50,578 nt of DNA from Gemmatimonadota bacterium (GCA_009841165.1 VXMI01000136.1:1-50578), one strand, 5' to 3'; positions 9,504 through 19,367 are shown, counted from the first letter of the stretch. The notes: a model not told the origin generated them from the sequence alone. A program made the numbers and translations.

Positions 9504-11999
9504 ATGAACTACAATTTCACGGAACGTGTCCGCAAGGTTCTTTCCATGGCCCGGCAGGAGGCCATTCGCCTCCAGCACGACTACGTGGGTACCGAGCACA
9601 TACTGCTGGGTCTCATTCGCGAGGGCGAGGGTGTGGCGGCCCACGTGCTCGGAAACCTCAACGTGGACCTGGACCAGATCCACGAGCGGGTGGACGAGTC
9701 CGTGCGAAGGGGCAAGGCGACCATCGCCCTGGGCGAACTCCCCTACACGAATCCGGCGAAGAAGGTGCTGGAGTTCGCGATGGCCGAGGCCCGCGAACTG
9801 AACCACTCGTACGTGGGAACGGAACACCTGCTCCTCGGGTTGCTGCGCGAGAGCAAGGGCATCGCGGCCCAGGTCCTCAACTCTCTCGGGGTCACGATCG
9901 AGGAGGCCCGCTCCGAGACGCTCAAGGTGTTGGGCTCCGACGTCAGTTCCGGAGGATCGACGGGGACCGGGGGTGGTGGAGCATCCGGTCCCTCGTCTCC
10001 CTCCCCCGGCCAGTCGCGCGGTGACAAGAAGTCCAAGACTCCGGCACTCGACCACTTCTGTCGGGATCTGACGGGGCTGGCCCGACAGGGCGAGCTGGAT
10101 CCCATCATCGGACGGGAGTCCGAGATCCAGCGCATGGTGGAGATACTCTGCCGGAGAAAGAAGAACAACCCGGTACTGATAGGTGAACCGGGTGTCGGGA
10201 AGACCGCCATCGTGGAAGGCCTGGCGCAGCTGATTTCACGGGACGAGGTGACGGAGAGCCTTGCCGATCATCGGGTACTGGCCCTCGACATGGCCGCCGT
10301 GATCGCGGGTACCAAGTATCGCGGCCAGTTCGAGGAACGACTCAAGGCCGTCATGAATGAAATCACGAACAACCGCAACGTGGTGCTGTTCATCGACGAA
10401 CTGCACACGCTCGTGGGAGCGGGGGCGGCGGAAGGGGCCATCGACGCATCCAACATGCTGAAGCCGGCATTGGCCCGCGGTGAGCTCCAGTGCATCGGCG
10501 CATCGACGCTCAACGAATACCGACGCCATGTCGAGAAGGACGGTGCTCTGGAACGGCGCTTCCAGCCGGTCATGATCGACCCTCCCACCGTCGAAGAGAC
10601 CATCGCCATCCTCACCGGGCTGCGGGGGCACTACGAGGATCATCACAAGGTTACCATCCCCGACTCGGCGCTGTCCCAGGCATCCCAGCTCTCGGATCGG
10701 TACATCACGGATCGCTTCCTTCCGGACAAGGCGATAGACGTCATCGACGAGGCGGGCGCAAGGGCGCGGATTGCGAGCCAGGTCCCCCCGGCGGAGGTCG
10801 GAGAACTGCAGGAACAGCTGTCCGCCGTGGCGGACCGAAAGGAGAGCGCGATTCGGGATCAGGACTTCGAGCGCGCCGCACAGCTCCGTGACGAGGAGCG
10901 GGAGATCCAGCGCCGCATCCGCGACGAGAAGGTCGCCTGGGAAGAGGAGCGCCGACGGTTCCGCCCCGAGATCACTGCCGAGGACGTGGCGTTCATCGTC
11001 AGCCGCTGGACCGGGATCCCGCTGACTCGCATCCGTGAGGCGGAGAGCGCCCGGCTCGTCAACATGGAAGAGGAACTGCACAAGCGCGTCGTGGGCCAGC
11101 ACGATGCCATCACGGCGATCTCAAGGGCCATCCGTCGCAGCCGGGCTGGACTCAAGGACCCGAATCGCCCGATCGGTTCCTTCATTTTTTCGGGCCCCAC
11201 CGGTGTGGGCAAGACGGAACTCGCCCGCACGCTTGCCGAGTTCCTCTTCGCCGACAGCGAGGCCCTCATTCGGGTGGACATGAGCGAGTACATGGAGCGC
11301 TTCTCGGTCTCGCGTCTGATCGGTGCTCCACCCGGCTACGTGGGATACCACGATTCGGGAACGCTCACCAAGGCCGTCCGGCGCCGGCCCTACTCGGTCG
11401 TTCTTCTCGATGAGATCGAAAAGGCGCATCCCGACGTGTTCAACGTCCTGCTTCAGTTGCTCGACGAAGGGCACCTGACCGACAACTACGGGCGCCGGAT
11501 CGACTTCAAGAATACGGTTCTGATCATGACCTCGAACCTGGGAGCGAGAAACATCGCCAAGGGCGGCCTCGGGTTCCAGCAGGCGGATCCCCGATCCAGC
11601 TACGAGGCCATGCGCGACAAGGTCAACGAAGAGATCAACCGCGCATTCAATCCCGAGTTCCTGAACCGGGTCGACGACACGATCGTCTTCCATCCGCTCA
11701 GCCGCGACCACATCGCCCAGATCGTCCAGATCATGCTTGGCGATCTCAGGGAGCGACTCACCGAGTCGGGACTCACGCTCGAACTGAGCCAGGGCGCGGT
11801 GGACTTCCTGGTTCGCCACGGATACGACGAACGATACGGTGCCAGGCCGCTCAAGAGGGCGATACGGCGCTTCATCGAAGATCCGCTGTCGGAGAAGATA
11901 CTCATGGCCGAGTTCGCCGACGGTGACGAACTGGAGGTCGTTGTGTCGGAGGACGGAAAGGCGCTCTCCATCGGGGTCGCCTCTCCGACGAAGACGTGA
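9504..11999 (+). CDS. clpC: Clp protease ATPase subunit ClpC
   Basis: A Hsp100 unfoldase that feeds substrates to ClpP. The 831-residue protein has the double Clp N-domain repeat (about 1-145, with [11 protein letters not shown] twice), a Gly/Ser/Pro linker, AAA domain 1 with Walker A GEPGVGKT (near 227-234), a UVR-containing middle domain (about 430-470, [16 protein letters not shown]) and AAA domain 2 with GPTGVGKT (near 564-571) and a C-terminal D2-small domain. The middle-domain UVR is typical of ClpC rather than ClpA or ClpB. A weak AGAGGG precedes the ATG. The stop overlaps the bamA GTG start. Confidence 0.95.
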   Translation: MNYNFTERVRKVLSMARQEAIRLQHDYVGTEHILLGLIREGEGVAAHVLGNLNVDLDQIHERVDESVRRGKATIALGELPYTNPAKKVLEFAMAEARELNHSYVGTEHLLLGLLRESKGIAAQVLNSLGVTIEEARSETLKVLGSDVSSGGSTGTGGGGASGPSSPSPGQSRGDKKSKTPALDHFCRDLTGLARQGELDPIIGRESEIQRMVEILCRRKKNNPVLIGEPGVGKTAIVEGLAQLISRDEVTESLADHRVLALDMAAVIAGTKYRGQFEERLKAVMNEITNNRNVVLFIDELHTLVGAGAAEGAIDASNMLKPALARGELQCIGASTLNEYRRHVEKDGALERRFQPVMIDPPTVEETIAILTGLRGHYEDHHKVTIPDSALSQASQLSDRYITDRFLPDKAIDVIDEAGARARIASQVPPAEVGELQEQLSAVADRKESAIRDQDFERAAQLRDEEREIQRRIRDEKVAWEEERRRFRPEITAEDVAFIVSRWTGIPLTRIREAESARLVNMEEELHKRVVGQHDAITAISRAIRRSRAGLKDPNRPIGSFIFSGPTGVGKTELARTLAEFLFADSEALIRVDMSEYMERFSVSRLIGAPPGYVGYHDSGTLTKAVRRRPYSVVLLDEIEKAHPDVFNVLLQLLDEGHLTDNYGRRIDFKNTVLIMTSNLGARNIAKGGLGFQQADPRSSYEAMRDKVNEEINRAFNPEFLNRVDDTIVFHPLSRDHIAQIVQIMLGDLRERLTESGLTLELSQGAVDFLVRHGYDERYGARPLKRAIRRFIEDPLSEKILMAEFADGDELEVVVSEDGKALSIGVASPTKT

Positions 12000-14443
12000 T
12001 CGGCCGCGGCGGGGTGGGAAGGTCCGATGCGCTTCACCTGCGGGTCGGCCTGCTCCTGGCGGCCGGCGTCACGCTCGCGGCGACCGCGGCTCCCGTGCGA
12101 GCCCAGAACCCGGGGGCCGGATCCCTGGTGCGCGTGGACTCGATCGCCGCACGCGGCAATGTCCGGCTTGCCGAGCAGGCCGTCACCGGCGTGGCGGGCA
12201 TTCAGCCCGGCAGCCTGAACAGCGGGTACGACATCCAGCGGGCGATCAAGAACCTCTGGGCCACCGGCCAGTACGAGGATATTGCCGTCAGCGTGGACGG
12301 GTCCTCGGGGCGCAACGTGCTCATCATCGAGGTCGTGGAGAGACCGGTGACGAGGCTCGTGCGGATCACGGGGCTGGAATCGGTGTCCGAGGACGACGTG
12401 ATCGAAGAGGCGGGCCTGCGGGAGAACGCGCCCCTGTCTCCTAACGCGGTGGCGAAGGCGGAAGCCTACATCCGCGAGGAGCTGAGGCGGAACGGGGTGC
12501 CCTTCGCCCTTATCGAGCGCAAGGAGGAGCCCGTTCCTGGTGAAGAGGGCAGGGTGGATGTCGTGCTCGAGGTCGACGAAGGACAGCGGGTCACAATCGC
12601 CCAGGTCACCTTCGCTGGAAACCGGCACTTCACCGACGACGAACTCCGCGGCGCGATGAGCACCAGGCAGGAGGGCTTCCTGTGGTTCCGCACCGGCGGC
12701 TACAACGACATCGACTTCGAGCTGGATCTGCTCGAATCGCTGCCCCGGAGGTATGCACAGGAGGGATACCTCGACTTCCAGGTGGTGGGCGACACGCTCA
12801 TCGTCGACCCCGCAACCGGCAAGGCACGCCTTGAGATCAGTGTCGACGAGGGCCGGCAGTACCGTCTTTCGGACTTCGAGGTGGAGGGGGCCAACGCCTT
12901 CGAGACCGAGCAGCTGGAGGGGTATTTTACCGAAGAGTCCGGCGGCATCCTGTCAGCTCTCGGGTTCGGTGGGGACGATTCCGAGAGCGAGGCGGGAAGG
13001 GTGTTCGACGCGGTCGCGTTCGACGAAGCGGCGCAGAGGGTGCGCGAACTCTACCGCAACGAAGGATACCTCTACGCCCAGCTTGAGCCCTACTGGGAAC
13101 GCACCGGAGACGAGGTTGCGGGACATCCGACGATCCGGGCGGGTTGGCGCATCCAGGAACAGACTCAGGCGTACGTCAACCGGATCATCATCGCCGGGAA
13201 CGACTTCACCTTCGACCGCATCATCCGCGACAAGGTGTTCCTGCTCCCCGGTGACGTGTACAGCGAGGCCCGGCTGCTTCAGTCCTACCAGAACATCCAG
13301 TCCCTGGGTTTCTTCGAGTCGCCGATGCCTGCCCCGGACATCCGTCCGGACGAGGAGACCGGGGACGTGGACATCATCTTCAACGTCCAGGAGAAGCAGA
13401 CCGGCTCACTCAGTTTCGGGACCGCCGTCGGCGGCGGGGTGGGGCTGTCGGGTTTTCTGGGCTGGGATCAGCCCAACCTCTTTGGCCAGGCCAAGATCCT
13501 GAACCTCCGGTGGGACTTCGGCCGCTACATCAACAGTGCCACGGTGAGCTTCACCGATCCCGCCCTGTTCCAGACGACGACGAGCGGCTCCGTGTCGCTG
13601 TTCAACTCGACCGATCGATTCTTCCAGTTCGCCACCGGACGCCGCAGGCGCATGGGTTTCACGACGCGGTTCGGCGTCCCGTTCCCCGGGTCGTTGCGTA
13701 CCAGGGTGTTCGTGGGATACTCCCTGTCCCGAACCAGCTACGAGGCGTTCCGCAGCGCGGACGACACTTCGCTCTTCGGGTTGCCCCCCGGATTGCTCAG
13801 TTCCGTTTCGGTGGGGATCACCCGCCAGACGCTGAATCACCCACTCTTTCCCACCTCCGGCTCAATGCAGACCTGGAACGTGGAGTTGAACGGCGGGCCG
13901 CTCGGCGGGGCGGGAGACTTCATCAAACAAACGGCGCAGGCCCAGTGGATGATCCCGGTGGGCCAGCTCGGCGGCGAGGGGACCACACCCGGATCCGTGC
14001 AGTTCGCCATGGGTCTCCACGTGAGAGGGGGAGCGCTGTTCGGCGACGCGTCTCGGTTCCCCTTCGAGTCGTTCTGGATGGGAGGCGTGCAGTTCGGGCA
14101 GCCGCTCAGGGGCTACGACGAGACATCGATCACCCCCCGGGGCTACTTTCCGGAGCGGGGCGGGGGCATCCGCCAGATCGAACGTCTCGGGAACGCCTAT
14201 TTTTCGACTACCGCGGAATTCAAGACAGTGATCAGCTCCAACATCGGTATCTCCGCGTTTTTCGACGCCGGCAACAACTGGGAAGGTCCGGGGCATCTCA
14301 ATACCTCCAGGCTCTTCAGAGGCGCCGGGTTCGGCGTACAACTCGTAACGCCCTTCGGGCCGATTGGACTGGACTATGCATACGGATTCGACAAGGCCGA
14401 ACCGGGCTGGCAACTGCACTTCAAGATGGGTCCCAATTTCTAG
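11996..14443 (+). CDS. bamA: Outer-membrane assembly protein BamA
   Basis: BamA inserts beta-barrel proteins into the outer membrane. The 815-residue protein starts at GTG 11996 (overlapping the clpC stop), has a signal peptide ending about PVRA-QN (36/37), five POTRA-like repeats over about 42-430 and a C-terminal 16-strand-type barrel from about 450 ending in a terminal phenylalanine (MGPNF), the usual Bam signal. A short acidic insertion (GGDDSESEAG) lies in the fourth POTRA. It is followed by the skp-like gene 13 bases downstream, the arrangement seen in many diderms. Confidence 0.93.
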   Translation: MIGRGGVGRSDALHLRVGLLLAAGVTLAATAAPVRAQNPGAGSLVRVDSIAARGNVRLAEQAVTGVAGIQPGSLNSGYDIQRAIKNLWATGQYEDIAVSVDGSSGRNVLIIEVVERPVTRLVRITGLESVSEDDVIEEAGLRENAPLSPNAVAKAEAYIREELRRNGVPFALIERKEEPVPGEEGRVDVVLEVDEGQRVTIAQVTFAGNRHFTDDELRGAMSTRQEGFLWFRTGGYNDIDFELDLLESLPRRYAQEGYLDFQVVGDTLIVDPATGKARLEISVDEGRQYRLSDFEVEGANAFETEQLEGYFTEESGGILSALGFGGDDSESEAGRVFDAVAFDEAAQRVRELYRNEGYLYAQLEPYWERTGDEVAGHPTIRAGWRIQEQTQAYVNRIIIAGNDFTFDRIIRDKVFLLPGDVYSEARLLQSYQNIQSLGFFESPMPAPDIRPDEETGDVDIIFNVQEKQTGSLSFGTAVGGGVGLSGFLGWDQPNLFGQAKILNLRWDFGRYINSATVSFTDPALFQTTTSGSVSLFNSTDRFFQFATGRRRRMGFTTRFGVPFPGSLRTRVFVGYSLSRTSYEAFRSADDTSLFGLPPGLLSSVSVGITRQTLNHPLFPTSGSMQTWNVELNGGPLGGAGDFIKQTAQAQWMIPVGQLGGEGTTPGSVQFAMGLHVRGGALFGDASRFPFESFWMGGVQFGQPLRGYDETSITPRGYFPERGGGIRQIERLGNAYFSTTAEFKTVISSNIGISAFFDAGNNWEGPGHLNTSRLFRGAGFGVQLVTPFGPIGLDYAYGFDKAEPGWQLHFKMGPNF

Positions 14444-14447
14444 GAGA
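14442..14447 (+). promoter_or_regulatory. Ribosome binding site of the OmpH/Skp gene
   Basis: AGGAGA lies 9 bases before the ATG at 14457, overlapping the end of the bamA stop codon. This site fixes the start over upstream in-frame codons. Confidence 0.7.
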
Positions 14448-14456
14448 ATTGATCTC

Positions 14457-14993
14457 ATGAGCGTTTCCCGTTTGGGAATGTCCTGCATCCTGTTGCTCTG
14501 CTGCGTGGCATCGCTGAATGCCCAGGGGGCCCGGGTGGGGTATGTGAACTCCCAGCAAGTCCTCACCGAGTACGGTCCGGCGCAGGAGGCCCAGGCGGAG
14601 TTGCAGTCGGCCGCGCAGGAAGCCGACTCCGAGCTTCAGCTACTGGGTTCGGGCTTTCAGTCCGCTCTCGCTGAGTTTCAGCAGCAGGCGATGAGCATGA
14701 CTCCCGAGGCCCGTCAAAACCGTCAGCAGGAACTGGCGAGTTCGGAACAGGCGATTCAGCGACGGCAGCAGGAGCTCGAGCTTCAGCTGGCACAACGGCA
14801 GCAGGAACTTCTTCAGCCGATCAACGACAGGATCACCGCGATAATCGAGGAGATCCGCGTCGAGGGGAACTATGCGGTCATTCTCGATGCGTCGTCGGGC
14901 GCGATAGTCGCCGCGGATCCAGCGTTGGACATTACACAGGACGTCCTAACCCGGTTGCAGGCGGCGGACACTCCCGGTTCGGGAGGGGGATGA
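14457..14993 (+). CDS. OmpH/Skp-family periplasmic chaperone
   Basis: Skp-type chaperones hold unfolded outer-membrane proteins in the periplasm. The 178-residue product has a signal peptide (cleavage likely after LNA, residue 22), the family start ARVGYVNSQQVLTEY, a long glutamine/glutamate-rich coiled coil (about 45-125) and the closing segment YAVILDASSGAIVAADPALDIT. The length is typical. It lies between bamA and lpxD, the canonical position, and overlaps lpxD by 4 bases. Confidence 0.9.
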   Translation: MSVSRLGMSCILLLCCVASLNAQGARVGYVNSQQVLTEYGPAQEAQAELQSAAQEADSELQLLGSGFQSALAEFQQQAMSMTPEARQNRQQELASSEQAIQRRQQELELQLAQRQQELLQPINDRITAIIEEIRVEGNYAVILDASSGAIVAADPALDITQDVLTRLQAADTPGSGGG

Positions 14994-16072
14994 CGGTTAC
15001 GTCCCGCGCCGGCGGCAATACGCTGACGCTGTTCCAGGCCGCGGAATCCACGGGCGGACGGGTAGTGGGAAGCGGGAACGCCGCATTCAGGCGTGTCTCC
15101 CCGGTGCACGACGCCGGGCCGGAGGACCTCGCACTCCTGACTGACCGACGCTACGCGACCGAGCTGCCCAACTGTGGTGCCCGGGCGCTGTTGGTGTCCG
15201 AAGAGCTGAGCATGCTCGAGGGGGGACCCGTGGACCGGCTGGTGGTCGCCGACCCACACGAAGCGCTCGTGACACTGCTGGCGATCCTGCACCCGGCGCC
15301 GACGCAGCGGTGGGACATCCACCCGTCGGCGGCAATCGACGGGACGGCCACGCTCGCGGGGCATATCTCCGTCGGTCCCAACGTGGTGATCGGGGCCGGT
15401 GCCACGATCGGAAGCGACGCCCGAATCGGCGCCAACTGCGTCATCGGCGAGAGGGTCGAGGTCGGGGCCGGAACGGTGCTGTTTCCGAACGTTACCCTCT
15501 ACCCAGGGTGCGTTCTGGGCCAGCGGGTGATCGTCCACGCGGGGACGCGCATCGGGGTCGACGGTTTCGGCTACGTCCAGCAGGACGGGAAACACGCCAA
15601 GGTGCCGCAGGTGGGCGGTTGTGTCATCGAGGACGATGTCGAGATCGGCGCGAACTGCGCCATCGACCGGGGCTCGATCGGGTGCACCCGTATCGGGGCG
15701 GGTTCCAAGCTGGACAACCTGGTCCACCTCGGACACAACGTCGTCATTGGACGCAATTCGCTCGTCGTGGCGCAGGTGGGAGTCGCGGGATCCACGCGAA
15801 CGGGCGATGGCGTCGCTCTCGGAGGGCAAGCCGGGCTCGTGGGGCACTTGAAGATAGGAGCCGGAGCAAAGATCGGTGCGCAGGCGGGGGTCATCTCCGA
15901 CGTGGCTCCCGGGCAGGTCGTGTCGGGCTACCCGGCGAGGGACCACCGCAGCTACCTGAAGGCGATGGCGAGGCTGATGCGGCTGCCCGATGTGGTGAAG
16001 AGAATCGAACGGATCGAGCGGCACCTCGACGAGTCGGCCGCGGCGGCGTCGCCCGGCGACGAGTCGTCGTGA
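14990..16072 (+). CDS. lpxD: UDP-3-O-(3-hydroxyacyl)glucosamine N-acyltransferase
   Basis: Third step of lipid A synthesis: N-acylation of the UDP-3-O-acyl-glucosamine. The 360-residue protein has the N-terminal uridine-binding domain (about 10-105) and a left-handed beta helix built of hexapeptide repeats (about 110-300, e.g. IGAGATIGSDARIGANCVIG). The catalytic His lies in the segment LVHLGHNVVIG. A C-terminal amphipathic helix (about 315-345) ends with an acidic tail. The ATG overlaps the skp stop. lpxC-fabZ follows after a 70-base gap with no convincing promoter. Confidence 0.94.
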   Translation: MTVTSRAGGNTLTLFQAAESTGGRVVGSGNAAFRRVSPVHDAGPEDLALLTDRRYATELPNCGARALLVSEELSMLEGGPVDRLVVADPHEALVTLLAILHPAPTQRWDIHPSAAIDGTATLAGHISVGPNVVIGAGATIGSDARIGANCVIGERVEVGAGTVLFPNVTLYPGCVLGQRVIVHAGTRIGVDGFGYVQQDGKHAKVPQVGGCVIEDDVEIGANCAIDRGSIGCTRIGAGSKLDNLVHLGHNVVIGRNSLVVAQVGVAGSTRTGDGVALGGQAGLVGHLKIGAGAKIGAQAGVISDVAPGQVVSGYPARDHRSYLKAMARLMRLPDVVKRIERIERHLDESAAAASPGDESS

Positions 16073-16142
16073 AAGCACGAGCGGCACCCTTTTTCGCATC
16101 CGTTTTACATTGTGGGAGCATGTTTCCCGGGATTCGAGGTCG

Positions 16143-17429
16143 ATGACGAGCGAAAACCAGCGCACGATCGCGCAAGAGATCAAGGTCGCCGGAATCGGCA
16201 TTCACTGCGGGGCGACGGTAGAGGTCGGCATCGCACCCGCCGCGCCCGGGGCCGGCATCGTCTTTCGGCGCACCGACATCGACGGTGCGGCGGACATACC
16301 GGCCCGGCTGGAGTACGTTGCGAGCACGGAACTCGGCACGGGGCTGGGGTCGGACGGTGTCGAGGTCCGTACGGTCGAGCATCTGCTCGCAGCGCTTGCC
16401 GCCCTGGAGGTCGACAACGCAGTGGTAGGCCTGGACGGGCCCGAGGTGCCGATCCTGGACGGAAGCTTCGCTGTGTGGACTCGAATGCTCCGAGACGCCG
16501 GGCTCGTCTCCCAGCCGGCCAGGTCGAAGGTCTTCGAGATTGGCAAGGCGGTCAGTGTGTCCGGCCGGGACGGACAATCCTATGCCGCGCTCCCGCATCG
16601 CGCGCTCCGAGTTTCGGCTACGATCGAATTCGACCACAAGCTGATCGGACGCCAGTACGGGGACTTCAGTCTGGACGGCGCCGGTTTCGAGAGGGAAATC
16701 GCGGCCGCCAGAACCTTCGGCTTCCATGAGGAAGCGGACGGCCTGCGCGCACGCGGGTTCGCGAGAGGGGCGTCGCTGGAAAACACCGTCGTGCTCGACC
16801 GCGATGGAGTGATGAACGGTGATCTCCGCTACCCGGACGAGTTCCTGCGCCACAAGGTGGGCGATCTGATGGGCGATCTGTCGCTCATCGGAGGGAGACT
16901 GCGGGGCCACATCGTGGCCGACCGACCGAGCCACGCCGGCAACGTCGCTCTGGCGCGCGCGATCGTCGCCAGTCAACCGGAGAAGACGGACGCGCCCGAA
17001 ATCGACATCCGGCGCATCATGGAGTACCTGCCGCATCGCTACCCGATGCTGCTCGTGGACCGGATCCTCGAATTCGAACCCCGCAAGCGCATCATCGGCC
17101 TCAAGAACGTGACCATCAACGAGCCTTTCTTCCGGGGGCACTTCCCCGAACATCCGATCATGCCCGGGGTACTCATAGTCGAAGCCATGGCGCAGGTCGG
17201 CGGACTTCTTCTGATGGACGCCGTCGACAACCCCGAGGAGAAGGTCGTGTACTTCATGTCCCTCAACAATGTGAAATGGCGCCGTCCGGTCACCCCGGGG
17301 GACCAGGTGGTCTTCGAGGTGAAAATGCAGAATCTCCGGCGCCGCATCTGCAGGATGAAGGGGAAGGGAATCGTGGACGGGAAGGTCGTAGCCGAGGCCG
17401 AAATGACCGCCAGGATCGTCGACAGGTGA
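16143..17429 (+). CDS. lpxC/fabZ: Bifunctional LpxC deacetylase / FabZ dehydratase fusion
   Basis: The N-terminal ~283 residues are LpxC, the zinc deacetylase committing UDP-3-O-acyl-GlcNAc to lipid A: the zinc His is in TVEHLLAAL and the second His/Asp pair in RHKVGDLMGD, with the HAGNVALARA motif closing the domain. From about residue 287 (DIRRIMEYLPHRYPMLLVD) the sequence is FabZ, the 3-hydroxyacyl-ACP dehydratase, with its His in LPHRYP and Glu in VLIVEAMAQ. The joined frame has no stop, so both activities sit on one 428-residue chain. Such fusions are known in Bacteroidota, Chlorobi and relatives. ATG 16143 is preferred over an earlier ATG at 16110 because LpxC begins with QRTIAQEIKVAGIGIH; GAGG lies 8-10 bases upstream. 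The stop overlaps the lpxA GTG. Confidence 0.95.
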   Translation: MTSENQRTIAQEIKVAGIGIHCGATVEVGIAPAAPGAGIVFRRTDIDGAADIPARLEYVASTELGTGLGSDGVEVRTVEHLLAALAALEVDNAVVGLDGPEVPILDGSFAVWTRMLRDAGLVSQPARSKVFEIGKAVSVSGRDGQSYAALPHRALRVSATIEFDHKLIGRQYGDFSLDGAGFEREIAAARTFGFHEEADGLRARGFARGASLENTVVLDRDGVMNGDLRYPDEFLRHKVGDLMGDLSLIGGRLRGHIVADRPSHAGNVALARAIVASQPEKTDAPEIDIRRIMEYLPHRYPMLLVDRILEFEPRKRIIGLKNVTINEPFFRGHFPEHPIMPGVLIVEAMAQVGGLLLMDAVDNPEEKVVYFMSLNNVKWRRPVTPGDQVVFEVKMQNLRRRICRMKGKGIVDGKVVAEAEMTARIVDR

Positions 17430-18235
17430 GGGCTTCCCGCACCGGAGAAGACGCGGCTGTCACCGTTCACGAGACAGCGATCGTGGATCCGTCCGCCGAA
17501 CTGGAACACGGAGTCGAGATCGGACCGTTTGCGATCGTGGGGCGAGGAGTTTCGATCGGACGCAACACACGGATCGGGCCACGCGTGTTGATCGAAAAGG
17601 ACACTGCCGTGGGCCGGGACTGCATGATTGCCAACGGTGCGGTACTGGGTACGGATCCTCAGGACCTGAAGTACGAGGGTGAGCGGACCTTCCTGGAAGT
17701 GGGTGATCGCACGGTGATCCGCGAGTTCGCCACCCTCAACCGGGGAACCGCGGCCGCCGGCAGCACCGTCGTCGGATCGGACTGTCTCCTCATGGCCTAT
17801 TGCCACATCGCGCACGACTGCGAACTCGGCAATCACATCATCGTATCGAACGCCACCAACATGGCGGGCCACGTGACGATCGAGGATTGGGCGATCATCA
17901 GCGGACTGGTGGCCATTCACCAGTTCGTCCGCATCGGCGCACACGCGTTTGTCGGAGGAGGCTCCAGGATCCCCCAGGATGTTCCGCCCTACTGCCGGGC
18001 GGTCGGCAACCCGTCTCCGAGGCTCTACGGACTCAACACGGTAGGCCTGGAACGCCGCGGCTTCTCCCCCGACGTGCGTCGTCGACTGAAGAAAGCCTAT
18101 CGCATCCTCTTCCAGTCCAACCTGAATCTGTCAGGGGCCCTTGCCCAGGTGGAGGCGGATCCGGCGCTCCGGGATCCGGAGGTGGGCTATTTCATTGACT
18201 TCATCCGCAAGAGCCAGCGCGGCATCATCACCTGA
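17426..18235 (+). CDS. lpxA: UDP-N-acetylglucosamine acyltransferase LpxA
   Basis: First acylation of lipid A synthesis. The 269-residue protein is a left-handed beta helix of hexapeptide repeats (about 12-190) with the catalytic His in YCHIAHDCELG and the family segment NATNMAGHVTIED, followed by the C-terminal helical domain (GFSPDVRRRLKKAYRILFQS). The GTG at 17426 overlaps the lpxC-fabZ stop (GTGA); no other in-frame start fits. The substrate may be ordinary UDP-GlcNAc or the 3-amino analogue, because the next gene encodes a GnnA-like oxidoreductase. Confidence 0.94.
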   Translation: MRASRTGEDAAVTVHETAIVDPSAELEHGVEIGPFAIVGRGVSIGRNTRIGPRVLIEKDTAVGRDCMIANGAVLGTDPQDLKYEGERTFLEVGDRTVIREFATLNRGTAAAGSTVVGSDCLLMAYCHIAHDCELGNHIIVSNATNMAGHVTIEDWAIISGLVAIHQFVRIGAHAFVGGGSRIPQDVPPYCRAVGNPSPRLYGLNTVGLERRGFSPDVRRRLKKAYRILFQSNLNLSGALAQVEADPALRDPEVGYFIDFIRKSQRGIIT

Positions 18236-19259
18236 GCCACGGCGGCTCCGGGTCGCACAGCCCCGGATAGGTGTGGTAGGGGTCGGGGCGCTCGGGCGCC
18301 ACCACGCACGCGTGGCCCGGGCATTGCCGCACGCGCGATCCGCCGGCGTATTCGACACGGATCGCGAACGCAGCGAGGCCGTCGGTCGAGAGTTCGGGGT
18401 CGCGGTCCGGCCCTCGCTCGAAGAACTGCTCGCGGTGAGCGACGGCATCGTGATAGCCGTCCCCACAACCGCCCACGAAGAGATTGCGATGGCGGCGATC
18501 CAGGCAGGCGTTCACGTCTTCGTGGAAAAACCGCTGGCCCCGGACGTGTCGAGCGCGGACAGAATACTGGCCGCCGCCCGGGACACCGGTGTCATCGTCC
18601 AGGTCGGGCACGTCGAGCGATTCAATCCGGCACTCGTGGCGGCACGGCCCCATATCGAGCGCCCACTCTTCGTGGAATCGCATCGACTCGCTCCGTTTAC
18701 GCCACGCTCGCTCGACGTCGCCGTGGTTCTGGATCTGATGATCCACGATGTCGACCTGCTCTGCAGCCTCATCGGAAAGCCCGTCACGCGGGTCGCTGCG
18801 GTTGGCGTTCCGGTCCTTTCGCGCTACGTGGACATTGCCAACGCACGAGTGGAGTTCGAGGGCGGTGCCGTGGCCAATCTCACCGCCAGCCGCGTATCCA
18901 TCTCGAAGGTGAGAAAGCTGCGCATCTGGCAGCGGTCCGGATACCTGTCGCTTGACCTGGCTTCCGGCAAGGGAGAATTCTACCGGCTGAAGGACGGCGT
19001 CTCCGCCCTGGATGGTGCCTCGATCCCCCGGCGCGTCCCGCCGCTGGCCGGACTGTCGGCGGTCGTCGCGCGGATCCCCATTCGCGGCGACGGCACCGAG
19101 CCGCTGGTTGCGGAACAGTGTTCCTTCCGTGATGCTATCGCCGGGCTGGCGCCGCCGCCGGTAACAGGCGAGGATGGACGCCGAGCGCTGCAACTCGCAC
19201 TGGCCATTGAACAACAGATAGAGGACCATGTCGCTCATACGCGTTCGGCGTCGTCGTAA
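18195..19259 (+). CDS. Gfo/Idh/MocA oxidoreductase, GnnA-like by position
   Basis: An NAD(P)-binding Rossmann protein with the dinucleotide loop GVVGVGALGRHHA, the family EKPLA motif (VHVFVEKPLAPDV) and the catalytic-region segment MIHDVDLLCSLIG. It sits between lpxA and lpxB. In Acidithiobacillus a Gfo/Idh-family enzyme, GnnA, encoded between lpxA and lpxB, oxidises UDP-GlcNAc at C3 so that GnnB can aminate it, giving 2,3-diamino-sugar lipid A. No GnnB aminotransferase is in this window, so the assignment rests on family and position. The start is unresolved: there is no ATG between the lpxA end and the Rossmann loop. TTG 18195 (overlapping lpxA by 41 bases) keeps the first strand; GTG 18273 would clip it. 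Confidence 0.75.
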   Translation: MTSSARASAASSPEPRRLRVAQPRIGVVGVGALGRHHARVARALPHARSAGVFDTDRERSEAVGREFGVAVRPSLEELLAVSDGIVIAVPTTAHEEIAMAAIQAGVHVFVEKPLAPDVSSADRILAAARDTGVIVQVGHVERFNPALVAARPHIERPLFVESHRLAPFTPRSLDVAVVLDLMIHDVDLLCSLIGKPVTRVAAVGVPVLSRYVDIANARVEFEGGAVANLTASRVSISKVRKLRIWQRSGYLSLDLASGKGEFYRLKDGVSALDGASIPRRVPPLAGLSAVVARIPIRGDGTEPLVAEQCSFRDAIAGLAPPPVTGEDGRRALQLALAIEQQIEDHVAHTRSASS

Positions 19260-19362
19260 GCGGGACTGGATCGATACGAAGAAGGGGAGAAACCCCGGTA
19301 CGCTCGTGATCCTGCTGGTCGTCGTCATCCTGATCATCTGGTATCTCGGGCGAGCCTTCTGA
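19228..19362 (+). CDS. Small single-pass membrane protein (44 residues)
   Basis: A short frame with ATG 19228 and a good upstream AGAGG (19220-19224). The product starts with a strongly basic stretch (RVRRRRKRDW), then a polar linker and one hydrophobic helix (LVILLVVVILIIWYLGRAF) at the C-terminus. It overlaps the oxidoreductase 3' end by 32 bases in another frame and ends 5 bases before the lpxB start. The basic-then-hydrophobic layout, the ribosome site and the position support translation, but I cannot name a family. A lipid A or membrane-assembly role is speculation from context. Confidence 0.5.
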   Translation: MSLIRVRRRRKRDWIDTKKGRNPGTLVILLVVVILIIWYLGRAF

Positions 19363-19367
19363 CGGCG

